Made by a program: the position numbers and the translations under genes
The notes under the pieces: generated by a model
Database searches by the model: none
Told to the model about the DNA's origin: nothing
What the model saw: only the letters and a program-made list of their open reading frames with translations
In this document: positions 25,072-32,472 of the stretch, piece after piece
Position numbering within the stretch: the stretch's first letter is position 1
Layout: each line of letters starts with the position of its first letter
Assembly (NCBI RefSeq): GCF_023347295.1
Contig: NZ_CP094469.1
Coordinates: 2,108,001 to 2,172,000, forward strand
Direction of reading: 5' to 3'
DNA: 64,000 nucleotides
Source: Faecalibacterium sp. I3-3-33
GTDB lineage: Bacteria; Bacillota; Clostridia; Oscillospirales; Ruminococcaceae

Positions 25072-25938
25072 TTAGATACGAACTTCACGATAACTTTTTA
25101 AGAAAACTTCGTTTGCTTTCAATAGCTTTTCATAGTATTCACGATAAGAACTGCTCAATCGTCGCATAGCAGGGATAAAGACATCATTGTACCCGTTTTC
25201 TCGATTTAACTGTGCGAATAGTTCTTGAAGTCTGTAACCCGGAGTGTTTTTGTACGCGTCAGATGTTTTGACTTCCTTATACCGCTCAAACATCTCCCTA
25301 TTATCTTTCAGATATTGCTCAGGGTCTTGTATAGCAGCAGCAACACTTGCAGCAGCTTTTTTTGACACGTCAACAAGATCAATGGTTTTCGCAGCATCGT
25401 CGAGATATTCTTTCAAATCATCCGGGATAACAATATTCACACCGTCTAAAAAATCAATTATCGTTTCAAATGCATCTTGCTGTTCGTCTGTTGCAACCCT
25501 CTCATTCAGGTACGGTGCAAAATGGAGACTGATAAATTTCCCGAAATATCCCGGAAAACAGTCAAGCAATCTTGAAAGAATAGAGCGCTTCGTTTCGAGC
25601 TGGCTCAATTGCGCCCGGGCATCCTCCCAATTCTGGTTTCTCGCAATCATGTGGAGTAATTGTTGTTTCGCTTGTATATCCGAAATTTCCAGTTCTTTCT
25701 TGTCGCATATAGTTTGAAAAGATAAACGGTCATTCTCTGCCAAAACCGTTTTAATGTCCGATACTGATATTCCAAGCCCGCGTAAAACTGCGATTTTGTT
25801 TAATTGGATAACATCATCCTCTGAAAACATCCTGTAACCATTTTCCATGATTTGAGGGCGAGTTAAGCCTTGTTCCTCATAATACTCAATCGCCTTTTTT
25901 GTAAGGCCACATCTCTTGCAGACTTCATTGATAAGCAT
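25072..25938 (-). CDS. MerR family transcriptional regulator
   Basis: 288 aa. The N-terminus reads MLINEVCKRCGLTKKAIEYY, EEQGLTRPQIMENGYRMFSE, a MerR winged helix, followed by the long dimer helix (about residues 75-125) and a C-terminal domain of unknown ligand. The gene is visibly more AT-rich than the mobilisation genes beside it, suggesting separate acquisition. Its 3' end lies on the truncation point of the relaxase. No obvious target gene is nearby except the small gene at 25996, with which it may share a transcript. Confidence 0.85.
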   Translation of the reverse strand: MLINEVCKRCGLTKKAIEYYEEQGLTRPQIMENGYRMFSEDDVIQLNKIAVLRGLGISVSDIKTVLAENDRLSFQTICDKKELEISDIQAKQQLLHMIARNQNWEDARAQLSQLETKRSILSRLLDCFPGYFGKFISLHFAPYLNERVATDEQQDAFETIIDFLDGVNIVIPDDLKEYLDDAAKTIDLVDVSKKAAASVAAAIQDPEQYLKDNREMFERYKEVKTSDAYKNTPGYRLQELFAQLNRENGYNDVFIPAMRRLSSSYREYYEKLLKANEVFLKSYREVRI

Positions 25939-25995
25939 ATTATCACCTCCACTGGTATGATAAGCCCACCCCCAAGGGGACAGTCAATAGCTTTT

Positions 25996-26259
25996 TCAAA
26001 AATTTTCTTGATTGGGCAAGGTGTGTACGATATGTAATGCCATTTCCGCATTTTCTTTGTCCACAAATACTTCCGTGATATACTTCGGTTTTATACCCAG
26101 CGTTCCGATTCTTGCTTGATCGAACGCATTACGCCGATTGACATCTTTCGTTTTACAATAGAACTTGATTCCCGCGGTCGCCAACGCATCCGTAATGCGA
26201 TTGCATTGGTAAGGATCAGAAACTGTTGCGATTTGCGATTTAAAAAACTGCTCTAACAT
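25996..26259 (-). CDS. Small DUF2007-like protein
   Basis: 87 aa from ATG 26259, preferred over GTG 26265 because AGGAGGGG (26265-26272) would overlap the latter. It contains VSDPYQCNRITDALATAGIK and VFVDKENAEMALHIV, the two strands/helices of DUF2007 putative signal-transducing domains (ferredoxin-like fold). AT-rich, upstream of and in the same direction as the MerR gene (58 bp gap), so probably co-transcribed. Function unknown. Confidence 0.65.
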   Translation of the reverse strand: MLEQFFKSQIATVSDPYQCNRITDALATAGIKFYCKTKDVNRRNAFDQARIGTLGIKPKYITEVFVDKENAEMALHIVHTLPNQENF

Positions 26260-26337
26260 AAACACCCCTCCTACCGGTCGTCTGAAAAGGATATAATTTC
26301 AAATATCTTTATTGGAATAACGTAATTTAATCTCAAT

Positions 26338-26427
26338 TTATTTCGTTCGTCCATAAATTTCCAAAAGTTTGTGTGTCTGCACATGAATTTCCAGAAAATT
26401 TATAGCACAATCACAATGTTTTTCATT
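26338..26427 (-). pseudogene. Remnant of the 31-aa micro-ORF found in element 2
   Basis: The minus-strand frame reads NEKHCDCAINFLEIHVQTHK and on to the stop, aligning with the micro-ORF at 30030-30125 (NEK..DCA..FLEI.VQ......G..K, same stop position). The start codon and the upstream sigma-factor gene are missing here. It marks a deletion in element 1. Confidence 0.6.
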
Positions 26428-26452
26428 TGGATAAATCGATATAACCACTTCA

Positions 26453-26716
26453 TCCGTGAAAGACCGTGACCCTGCCCGGGTGGATAACCCCTTTCTCACC
26501 GAAGAGTTGTCCGAGGAGCGTCCCGGCATCCTGCTGTGGATGCTGGAGGGGTTACACCGTCTGCTGGCGAATCGCTATCAGTTCACCATCAGCGAGCGCT
26601 CCATCCAGAACCTCGAAGCAGCCATGGCGGACAGCGACAACCTGACCCAGTTCATGCAGGCAACGGCGTATGTCCGCAAAAATTCCGCCAAACTGACCCG
26701 TGAGGACTTGAAAATC
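26453..26716 (+). pseudogene. C-terminal fragment of a P4-type primase/helicase
   Basis: VKDRDPARVDNPFLTEELSE, PGILLWMLEGLHRLLANRYQ and FTISERS correspond to the C-terminal third of the element 2 primase (33412-33560). The N-terminal two thirds, the repressor, sigma factor and CHC2 gene are absent from element 1. The fragment is in frame with the excisionase-like gene downstream, so one fused open frame (26456-27028) results. Confidence 0.8.
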
Positions 26717-26734
26717 GCGCCCGAATCCCCTACA

Positions 26735-27028
26735 ATGGAACGTCAGGAACTTGCAGTTCCATGCGAATTTTCTGTCAGAAATTCCATGGTAATTTCTGAC
26801 GAAACTTCGGACCAAACCCCTGCCGTAGAACCTTCTGACCAGACCAGAAAAACCGTCCGACACGCCCCGCTCGTTTACCGGGTGGAGGAGATCGCCCAAC
26901 TGTTGGCGATCTCCAACCGTGCTGCGTACAATCTGTGCAACACCACGAAAGACTTCAAGGTGATCCGCCTCGGTACCAGCATCCGGGTAAGCAAGCAGAG
27001 CTTCGATGATTGGTTTGCAGCAGTCTGA
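26735..27028 (+). CDS. Excisionase-like HTH protein (element 1)
   Basis: 97 aa from ATG 26735. The C-terminal part PLVYRVEEIAQLLAISNRAA YNLCNTT and SIRVSKQSFDDWF is an AlpA/Xis-type winged helix binding DNA, closely matching the element 2 homologue. The N-terminal tail is variable and polar. No ribosome site precedes this ATG; translation may also come from the frame fused to the primase remnant. It lies just upstream of the integrase, the usual position for a recombination directionality factor. Confidence 0.75.
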   Translation: MERQELAVPCEFSVRNSMVISDETSDQTPAVEPSDQTRKTVRHAPLVYRVEEIAQLLAISNRAAYNLCNTTKDFKVIRLGTSIRVSKQSFDDWFAAV

Positions 27029-27054
27029 GGGAGGGAACATCTATGGCATCTATT

Positions 27055-27122
27055 ATGCCGATGCCTGCCAAGGCAGGCAAAAATATATCCGCGCGCAGCG
27101 TACACTGCTAGGCATACGAAGT
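27055..27122. mobile_element. 68-bp structured insertion at the integrase start (homologue of 24498)
   Basis: The native start (ATG 27043, RBS GGGAGGG 27029-27035) reads MASI, then the insertion, then MKRGNTYSVRY. Hairpin TGCCTGC-caag-GCAGGCA (27062-27079) replaces the relaxase copy's arms by paired changes; the end GGCATACGAAGT is conserved. It shifts frame and carries an in-frame TAG at 27109-27111. Confidence 0.8.
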
Positions 27123-28511
27123 ATGAAACGTGGCAACACGTATTCTGTCCGATACAACTACAAAGACCACAATGGCAAGCCCTGCAAAGGCTGGGAGACC
27201 TTCAAGACCAAGGCCGAAGCGCAGGAGCGCAAGATCACGGTGGAGAAGGAACTGCTGGACGGCACCTTCCTCGTGCCCGACACCATGACGGTCGAGGAGA
27301 TGCTGTACAAGTGGATTCCCATTCAGTCCAGCAAGCACAAGTGGTCTCCCAAGACCTACACGCAATCCGTGGCGATGGTGCAGAACCTCATCGTGCCGTA
27401 CATCGGCAAGCGGAAGGTGCAAGACCTCCGCACCTACGACATCGAGCAGTTCTACGCCACGCTGAGCCAGACCCCATGCGGTCAGTACGTTCACGGCGAG
27501 AAGCAGGAGCTTACGGAAAACCAGAAGAAGCGGCTGTTATCCAGTACGTCCATTCACGAAGTCCACACGCTCCTGAAAACTGCCTTTTCGTATGCCGTTG
27601 ACTGGGATCTGATCCACAAGTCGCCTACTCCCCGTGAAGCCCCCAAGATCAACACCGAAGAACGCACCATCTGGGATGAGCGCACCATGTTGGCGGCGCT
27701 GCAGACCATCGAGAACCCTGCCCTGCATCTGGCGGTTCACATGAGCATGATCCTCTCCTTGCGAGAGGGTGAGATCCTCGGCTTGCAGCCGGGAGACCTC
27801 GATTTTGACGCAGCAAACGGACGGGGAACCATCTCGGTGAACAAAGCCCTGCAGCGTGCCGACAAGATCGCCTTGTCCAAGATTGATCCTACCCAGATCT
27901 ACCACACCTTCCCGGACAGACGGGAGGGGAGCAAGTCCTCGCTGATCCTCAAGCGGACTAAGACCAAAAAGTCCAACCGCATCCTGTACATGACCAAGCC
28001 CTTGAAAGAGGAGCTTCTGGCATGGCTGGAAAAGATGAAGCAGGACGAGCAGAGCGCCCCGGAAAAGTACAGCAACTGCGGTCAGCTGTTCCGCTTACCA
28101 GACGGCTTACCCATTGCGCCAGAACTGCTGACCAAGTGGTATCGGCAATGGCGGTCAGCGCACCCGGAGTTCGAGCAGATCGTGTTCCATGGTCTGCGGC
28201 ATTCCAGTGCCACCTACCAGCTCTTGCAGTCGGAGGGTGACTTCAAGTCGGTGCAGGGCAATACAGGCCACGCAACCGCCACCGTCCTGATGGACACCTA
28301 CGCTCACACGCAGGACAAACCCCGGTTGGAGTTGACCGAGAAGATCGAAGCCGACTTCTACACGCAGGATGTGGCCGGTGCAAAGCCGCAGGAACCCCCG
28401 GAAAACAAAACGTCGGTGGCAACAAAAATCTCCGGCAGGGAGATCCTTGAAGCCATCCGGCTGATGGACGCAGACGAACGCAGAGAGTTGACGAGAGTTC
28501 TGTTTGCATAA
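27123..28511 (+). CDS. int: Tyrosine integrase of element 1
   Basis: 462 aa if read from ATG 27123. N-terminal arm-binding domain (YSVRYNYKDHNGKPCKGW, TKAEAQ), a SAM-like core-binding domain (residues 60-150) and a catalytic domain with Arg in LREGEILGL, HGLRHSSATYQL (His-x-x-Arg), TGHATATVLMDTYAH (His and nucleophile Tyr). The native start lies at 27043 but is separated by the 68-bp insertion; reading on from 27043 gives a 22-aa peptide ending 11 bp before ATG 27123. Re-initiation would lose only four native residues. It is the same length as the element 2 integrase and adjoins its att. Confidence 0.9.
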   Translation: MKRGNTYSVRYNYKDHNGKPCKGWETFKTKAEAQERKITVEKELLDGTFLVPDTMTVEEMLYKWIPIQSSKHKWSPKTYTQSVAMVQNLIVPYIGKRKVQDLRTYDIEQFYATLSQTPCGQYVHGEKQELTENQKKRLLSSTSIHEVHTLLKTAFSYAVDWDLIHKSPTPREAPKINTEERTIWDERTMLAALQTIENPALHLAVHMSMILSLREGEILGLQPGDLDFDAANGRGTISVNKALQRADKIALSKIDPTQIYHTFPDRREGSKSSLILKRTKTKKSNRILYMTKPLKEELLAWLEKMKQDEQSAPEKYSNCGQLFRLPDGLPIAPELLTKWYRQWRSAHPEFEQIVFHGLRHSSATYQLLQSEGDFKSVQGNTGHATATVLMDTYAHTQDKPRLELTEKIEADFYTQDVAGAKPQEPPENKTSVATKISGREILEAIRLMDADERRELTRVLFA

Positions 28512-28519
28512 AAGATTCA

Positions 28520-28608
28520 CGTTTGCGAAGCAACAAAAGCCCCAGTGGGGCTTTTGAGTGACCGAACGGTCTTGCGCCAGCAAGATGGAGGGGCCTTGCC
28601 CCGACAAG
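28520..28608 (-). repeat. Dispersed palindromic element R3 (inverted)
   Basis: Reverse complement of R4 (34054) with few differences: CGTTTGCGAAGCAA, AAAGCCCCAGTGGGGCTTTT, CCGAACGG, CTTGCGCCAGCAAG, GGGGCCTTGCCCC. It lies immediately after the integrase stop. Confidence 0.88.
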
Positions 28609-28635
28609 TGACTTTTTATGCAAAGGAAAGCAGGC

Positions 28636-28703
28636 TGTGCAAACCTTGCGCAGAAAAGCCCCCGATTCGGGCAAATGTGCAAACGGTGTGCAGAAAGTGT
28701 GCA
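28636..28703. repeat. Arm-type integrase sites, right end of element 1
   Basis: TGTGCA at 28636, 28676, 28687 and 28698 (the last three at exact 11-bp intervals), with TGCGCA at 28647. It mirrors the TGTGCA trio at the left end of the element. Confidence 0.7.
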
Positions 28704-28726
28704 GCCGCTTTCCTACATAAAGAAAG

Positions 28727-28752
28727 AACGCCAAATCTTACGATTTGGCGTT
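28727..28752 (-). terminator. Element-borne terminator beside att 2
   Basis: AACGCCAAATC-ttac-GATTTGGCGTT, 11-bp stem; leftward reading is followed by a T-rich run. An almost identical hairpin is at 37477-37502 beside att 3. Confidence 0.8.
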
Positions 28753-28760
28753 CAATATCC

Positions 28761-28804
28761 GGTGCACCTCCAGGGACTCGAACCCTGGGCCCACTGATTA
28801 AGAG
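28761..28804 (-). other. att site 2: junction of elements 1 and 2
   Basis: Second identical 44-bp copy of the tRNA-Lys 3' half. It separates the integrase end of element 1 from the DUF6061-like end of element 2, showing tandem insertion at one site. Confidence 0.93.
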
Positions 28805-28946
28805 AGCAAGTCGCCGGTTCGTCTCAGTTTCTGGAAGTTTCGAGTTATCGTTATTTTTAATCAAAGCAACGTAATTTTTCACCCAGCAATTTCTGCACCC
28901 TTTATCCAATTTTGCAACGATTTGCACCCTCTGCACGTTTTGAAAC

Positions 28947-28974
28947 CGTGCAAAATCCGTGCAGAAACCGTGCA
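28947..28974. repeat. Arm-type integrase sites, left end of element 2
   Basis: CGTGCA at 28947, 28958 and 28969 with exact 11-bp spacing. The same CGTGCA trio occurs at the right end of element 2 (37415). The remainder of the 28512-29073 gap holds R3, att 2 and no gene. Confidence 0.75.
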
Positions 28975-29073
28975 CTTACTCTCCGACAAATAAAATCACC
29001 CTATCCCCCATCGACTTGACGGCATTGGTTTGAGTGACCGCACGCCAAAAATCAAGTCTTGGAGGATACGACT

Positions 29074-29322
29074 ATGACGAAATTGCTTTCCTGCCGCTAC
29101 AGCATGGACACCAACCGGATGGAAACCCGGTTCGAGGACGGAACCTTTCTTTCCATCGACTGCATCGCTATCGAGGACGAATACGGTAACACCCCGGCAC
29201 AGCGGGCGGAACTGGACTGGCTGTTGTACAACAAGCCCTTGGAGTATGCCCAGCTTGTGCTGGGTGGTGAGATTGAGCATTATCTCTCGCTCGGCTGTGA
29301 CCATGGCAGGTTAGAAGATTGA
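29074..29322 (+). CDS. Small DUF6061-like protein (element 2)
   Basis: 82 aa from ATG 29074 with TTGGAGGA at 29059-29066. It begins MTKLLSCRYSMDTNRMETRF and ends HYLSLGCDHGRLED, matching the element 1 copy at 15992 almost residue for residue. A strong bidirectional hairpin follows. Function unknown; conserved position inside the left att of each element. Confidence 0.85.
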   Translation: MTKLLSCRYSMDTNRMETRFEDGTFLSIDCIAIEDEYGNTPAQRAELDWLLYNKPLEYAQLVLGGEIEHYLSLGCDHGRLED

Positions 29323-29342
29323 CCTTTAATTAAAATATTCCA

Positions 29343-29399
29343 AACAAACCAACAGCCCTCTACTTGCGATCATTGCAAATAGAGGGCTGTTGGTTTGTT
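29343..29399. terminator. Long bidirectional terminator
   Basis: A perfect 20-bp stem: 29343-29362 pairs with 29380-29399, with an inner TTGC/GCAA pair in the 17-nt loop. It separates the DUF6061-like gene from the convergent lipoprotein gene. Confidence 0.9.
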
Positions 29400-29443
29400 A
29401 ATAGTTATCAAGCTTTTCCACAACTTTTGTCGCCTATTTGTTC

Positions 29444-29920
29444 TTACTCATCTGCTTGAAAAAATTCCTGCTTCGTCCCGATAATATCTTCATAGTTGCT
29501 TTGAGTTACTGTGACTTCCAGATGATCTCCCTTATTTTCAATTTCTGCTTTTATATCATTTCCTCTGTCGTCTTTGCCGCTAAAGCTAAGAATCCCTGTT
29601 TCAGAATCGTAAGTTCCAATCGCGTTTTCGACATAAAGCAAATGGGTAACGCTATACTCGATCCTATATGTGCCATCATCTTCTTTAGTGATATTCAGAA
29701 TTTCATCAAAATCATTACTATAATAGCCTTCCTCTGGCATTTGAAAATTCGCAGTATCATTATTGGTTAAATGCTCGTTTGATACTATATCACTAACATT
29801 TTTGTTTTCTACTTGTACTGAAGTGCTTTCAGTCGATGGTTCTTTATTTTCCTGAGATTGCCCACATCCAGCTAACCCCAAAACCATGCATAGCACAAAC
29901 AGATAAATTACTTTTTTCAT
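29444..29920 (-). CDS. Lipoprotein of unknown function (element 2 cargo)
   Basis: 158 aa with a lipoprotein signal ending LGLAGC (Cys19), then a Gln/Asn/Glu-rich linker (residues 20-65). A small domain follows with EEGYYSNDFDEILNITKEDD and TGILSFSGKDDRGNDIKAEI, likely beta-rich. RBS AGGAGAAG. The gene is clearly AT-rich compared with the backbone and is probably a recent cargo. The 200 bp to its right hold only the micro-ORF at 30030. Confidence 0.75.
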   Translation of the reverse strand: MKKVIYLFVLCMVLGLAGCGQSQENKEPSTESTSVQVENKNVSDIVSNEHLTNNDTANFQMPEEGYYSNDFDEILNITKEDDGTYRIEYSVTHLLYVENAIGTYDSETGILSFSGKDDRGNDIKAEIENKGDHLEVTVTQSNYEDIIGTKQEFFQADE

Positions 29921-30029
29921 AGCATTCTTCTCCTTTATTCAATCTATTTTTGTCGATTTATTTGTTATCGCATTTTATCATACCATAATTATTAACTTTT
30001 CTGTTTAAATAACGAACTTCAAGCCTGAT

Positions 30030-30125
30030 TTATTTCATCTGTCCACAATTTTTTTCAAAATCATATGGCTGCACATAAATTTCCAGAAAACTTGTAGCAC
30101 AATCACGATTTTTCTTTTCGTTCAT
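30030..30125 (-). CDS. 31-aa micro-ORF coupled to the sigma factor
   Basis: Reads MNEKKNRDCATSFLEIYVQP and 11 more residues to TAA. Its ATG overlaps the sigma-factor stop (ATGA), a typical coupled arrangement. A remnant in element 1 (26338) keeps the same frame, stop and residues NEK, DCA, FLEI, VQ, G and K, which supports coding. No transmembrane segment; function unknown. Confidence 0.6.
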   Translation of the reverse strand: MNEKKNRDCATSFLEIYVQPYDFEKNCGQMK

Positions 30126-30787
30126 ACAAACCACCACGGCAGTTCCAGCCACAGGTTATCCATAGCTTGTTCCTCCGTCTTTTTGGCACGGCTTTTTGTC
30201 AGGTGAAAGTATATCGCCGTACCGATTAAAGGATGTTCCTCACCATCGGTGAAGCCATAGCGGTACAACAGGTAGGTCTGCTCCCGCTGTGTCAGCCGTT
30301 TCAGACCATCGTACAGTTCCCGGCGCGATTCCTGTTCCTCCATAATGGTCTGCGGCTGCATGGCGTAGGGGTCGGCTATGGCTTCGATGCGCCGCAGTTG
30401 TTCCTCTCCCGGCAGAACATCGTCCAGCGAAACGCGCTGGTAGCAGATACCGTCCTTGTCCTCCGTCACCATCCGCTGTTCAAAAGCGGTAAAGGCATCC
30501 CGTACCATGTCCATCATGGCGTTGCGGATGGCAGGAGCCGCGTAGGTCAGGAACTTCATGCCGCGCGCTGCATCGAACTTTGACACGGCCTTCCACAAGC
30601 CCATATTCCCTGCCTGTTTCAAATCGTCCGTGTCAAGGTTCAGGCCGGACTGTGCCAGATTCATGCTGCGGAAAAGGTCATTCGCCACCTTGCCAATAAA
30701 GGACTTGTTGTTGTCGATCAGGCTGTCCAGCGCGGCAGCATCGCCTTTCTGCGCCAGCGCACAAAGCCGTTCATTCGTCTGCTTCAT
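30122..30787 (-). CDS. Sigma-70 family (sigma-like) factor of element 2
   Basis: 221 aa from ATG 30787. Region 2 is visible as DTDDLKQAGNMGLWKAVSKF, DAARGMKFLTYAAPAIRNAM, and region 4 as ESRRELYDGLKRLTQREQTY LLYRYG. Proteins of this type accompany integrative elements in Clostridia and may direct element transcription. The start overlaps the end of the repressor gene by 17 bp, so the two are one operon driven from 31662. Confidence 0.85.
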   Translation of the reverse strand: MKQTNERLCALAQKGDAAALDSLIDNNKSFIGKVANDLFRSMNLAQSGLNLDTDDLKQAGNMGLWKAVSKFDAARGMKFLTYAAPAIRNAMMDMVRDAFTAFEQRMVTEDKDGICYQRVSLDDVLPGEEQLRRIEAIADPYAMQPQTIMEEQESRRELYDGLKRLTQREQTYLLYRYGFTDGEEHPLIGTAIYFHLTKSRAKKTEEQAMDNLWLELPWWFV

Positions 30788-31601
30788 GGCCGTTTTCCTG
30801 CTCTGCGGCAGACTGCAAGATTCCCAACAGACCGCTTCGCAGCTGTTCCAGTGCTTCCGGCGTGGCTCCTTCCATACCCGAAACGCTGTCCAACATTGCA
30901 TCCGTCAACTGCTCTGCCGTAATCGTTGGGTGCTGCACATCCTGCCCCTTGGTCAGTTCATTGAACATCTTCTCGGCCACTTTCTTGCTCATGGCTTCCT
31001 GCTCGGCGTAATGGCTCCCGATACCCTTTTTGATTTCCTTGATTGCCGCCATGAAGTACATTTCAATATCATCAAGGTCGCCTTGGTACACCGGCTTTCT
31101 CCGAAGGCTGATGTCCTTTGCGGCTTTGGCTGCTTCCGGGGTCTTGACCTTTGTGCGCAGCAGGGTGCTCAATGTCGTGAGCATGGCATTCTGTGCTGCG
31201 ATGCCGGATGCAAAAGTATCATCAAAATACTGCGCTATGCGGTAAGTAAGCTCTGCAAAGCGGGCGTTTTCCAGCAGCAGATTGACCACCTCTGTATTGA
31301 CACGCCCTGTGTAGAGGTTCTTTGCAGCTTCTACGGACAAGCCCAGTTCGGCAATGTCGTAATTTTTGCGGTCGGGGATGTTGGTTTCTCCCAGCAGGAA
31401 ATCCGTAGATACGTTGAACAGCCTTGCGATCTTCAGCACCTGCTCATGGGTCAGAGTTCCTTTTGCGCCACTGATAAAACGGTTGATGGTGCTCTTGGAG
31501 CAGCCGATCTCCTTGGCAAGCTCCGGTTGGCTGATGTTGTGCTCTTTCATCAAGTCCGCAAGACGGACGTTGGATGGTGCGGGCAGATATTCCTGTGCCA
31601 T
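30771..31601 (-). CDS. XRE-type repressor of element 2
   Basis: 276 aa. An N-terminal lambda-repressor-like HTH (RLADLMKEHNISQPELAKEI, CSKSTINRFISGAKG) is followed by an alpha-helical domain without a visible peptidase catalytic dyad. It is divergent from the primase genes and probably controls both directions through the GTTGCAG dyads at 31689 and 31729. RBS AAGGAGGG precedes ATG 31601. Confidence 0.88.
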   Translation of the reverse strand: MAQEYLPAPSNVRLADLMKEHNISQPELAKEIGCSKSTINRFISGAKGTLTHEQVLKIARLFNVSTDFLLGETNIPDRKNYDIAELGLSVEAAKNLYTGRVNTEVVNLLLENARFAELTYRIAQYFDDTFASGIAAQNAMLTTLSTLLRTKVKTPEAAKAAKDISLRRKPVYQGDLDDIEMYFMAAIKEIKKGIGSHYAEQEAMSKKVAEKMFNELTKGQDVQHPTITAEQLTDAMLDSVSGMEGATPEALEQLRSGLLGILQSAAEQENGHEADE

Positions 31602-31633
31602 GTGGTCGGCCCTCCTTTTTGAGCTTTTTCCTC

Positions 31634-31662
31634 ATTATAATACGCTCTGCCGTTTTATTCAA
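31634..31662 (-). promoter_or_regulatory. Promoter of the repressor-sigma operon
   Basis: Minus strand TTGAAT (31657-31662), 17 bp, TATAAT (31634-31639). Confidence 0.75.
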
Positions 31663-31688
31663 TATACGGTTACCTCTCCGCCCTTGCT

Positions 31689-31744
31689 GTTGCAGTCCTG
31701 CAACCAGTGAGGGCATTTTTCTTTTTCCGTTGCAGTTCTGCCGC
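31689..31744. promoter_or_regulatory. Candidate repressor operators
   Basis: GTTGCAG-tc-CTGCAAC at 31689-31704 is a perfect 7-bp dyad; a second, imperfect copy GTTGCAG-tt-CTGCcgC lies at 31729-31744, 40 bp away. Both are in the divergent region between repressor and primase genes. Confidence 0.6.
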
Positions 31745-31797
31745 TTTTTCGCCTTTTCTGCAAAATTTTCCGTATATTCAGGCAGGAAGCAAAAAAA

Positions 31798-31828
31798 CAC
31801 CAGAGTTCCCACTTTGGGGTCTCTGGTG
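31798..31828 (-). terminator. Leftward terminator-like hairpin upstream of the CHC2 gene
   Basis: CACCAGAG (31798-31805) and CTCTGGTG (31821-31828) with an inner CCCA/TGGG pair; leftward reading is followed by TTTTTTT. It could stop antisense transcription or act as a leader structure. Confidence 0.55.
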
Positions 31829-31850
31829 CAACGCACGAAACAAAGGAGGA

Positions 31851-32459
31851 ATGCGCTTGAGCCTGTATCAAACTGTCAAGTCCGCCATCACCGTTCGGCA
31901 GGTGGGAGAGATGTACGGCATGGAGCCCGACCGCCATGGCATGGTGTGCTGTCCGTTCCACTCCGACAACCACCCCAGTATGATGCTGAACGAATCCTAC
32001 TATTACTGTTTCGCTTGCGGGGCCAATGGAGATGCCATCGACCTCACCGCCAAGCTGTTCGACCTGAATCCCCGGCAAGCCGCCGAGAAGCTGATAAATG
32101 ACTTCGGGCTTGACCCGGACAAGCCGCCCGCCAATGCCATCGCCCTGCCGCCGCCCAAGCGTGGCCTGACGGACGAGCAGTGGGCAGACGTCGCCTACTG
32201 CCTGCGGGTGCTGACCGATTATCTTGACCTGCTGCACGACTGGCAGGAGCGCTACAAGCCCGCCACCCCGGAGGAGCCGCATGACCCACGGTTTGAAGAA
32301 GCCCTCCACACGACCGAGACCATCGAGCACCTGACGGACTGCGTTGCATTTGGGACGCCCCAGCAGAAGGCCGCTGCCGCCGCACGGCTGCTGTCCGGGT
32401 CGTACCTGCTGATGCTGGAGGAGCGCACCGACCGCCTTGCTCTGGCAAAGTGCGCCTGA
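31851..32459 (+). CDS. CHC2 zinc-finger primase-like protein
   Basis: 202 aa from ATG 31851. The zinc ribbon of DnaG-type primases is complete: VCCPFHSDNHPSM then YYCFACGANGDAIDL (Cys, His, Cys, Cys). The rest is helical without a TOPRIM domain. AAAGGAGGA touches ATG 31851, so TTG at 31857 may be the real start. It precedes the P4-type primase and belongs to the replication module. Confidence 0.85.
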   Translation: MRLSLYQTVKSAITVRQVGEMYGMEPDRHGMVCCPFHSDNHPSMMLNESYYYCFACGANGDAIDLTAKLFDLNPRQAAEKLINDFGLDPDKPPANAIALPPPKRGLTDEQWADVAYCLRVLTDYLDLLHDWQERYKPATPEEPHDPRFEEALHTTETIEHLTDCVAFGTPQQKAAAAARLLSGSYLLMLEERTDRLALAKCA

Positions 32460-32472
32460 CGATTCATTCACC

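Larger units (their letters stand above)
24171..25169 (+). pseudogene. MobA/MOBP-type relaxase, twice inserted and 3'-truncated
   Basis: The original start ATG 24171 (MATIKQ) is followed at once by a stop inside an 81-bp insertion; coding resumes at ATG 24270 (MTSKNSNYAAAESYLTFQHN). A second, in-frame 69-bp insertion (24498-24566) splits the conserved block DVKTHH/YIISFDPKD. The metal-binding His motif GNIHVHIVIGSLR is intact. Homology ends at about 25078 (DKLRKQIYA), where the convergent MerR gene begins, so the helicase/coiled-coil C-terminal part is missing. About 300 residues remain. It is unlikely to act as a normal relaxase unless the N-terminal domain alone is used. Confidence 0.85.

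Noticed and set aside
25060..25085. ATTAGATACGAACTT at the relaxase truncation point as a third copy of the 68/69-bp element end
   Set aside because: Only a loose resemblance to CATACGAAGT and no hairpin portion nearby.
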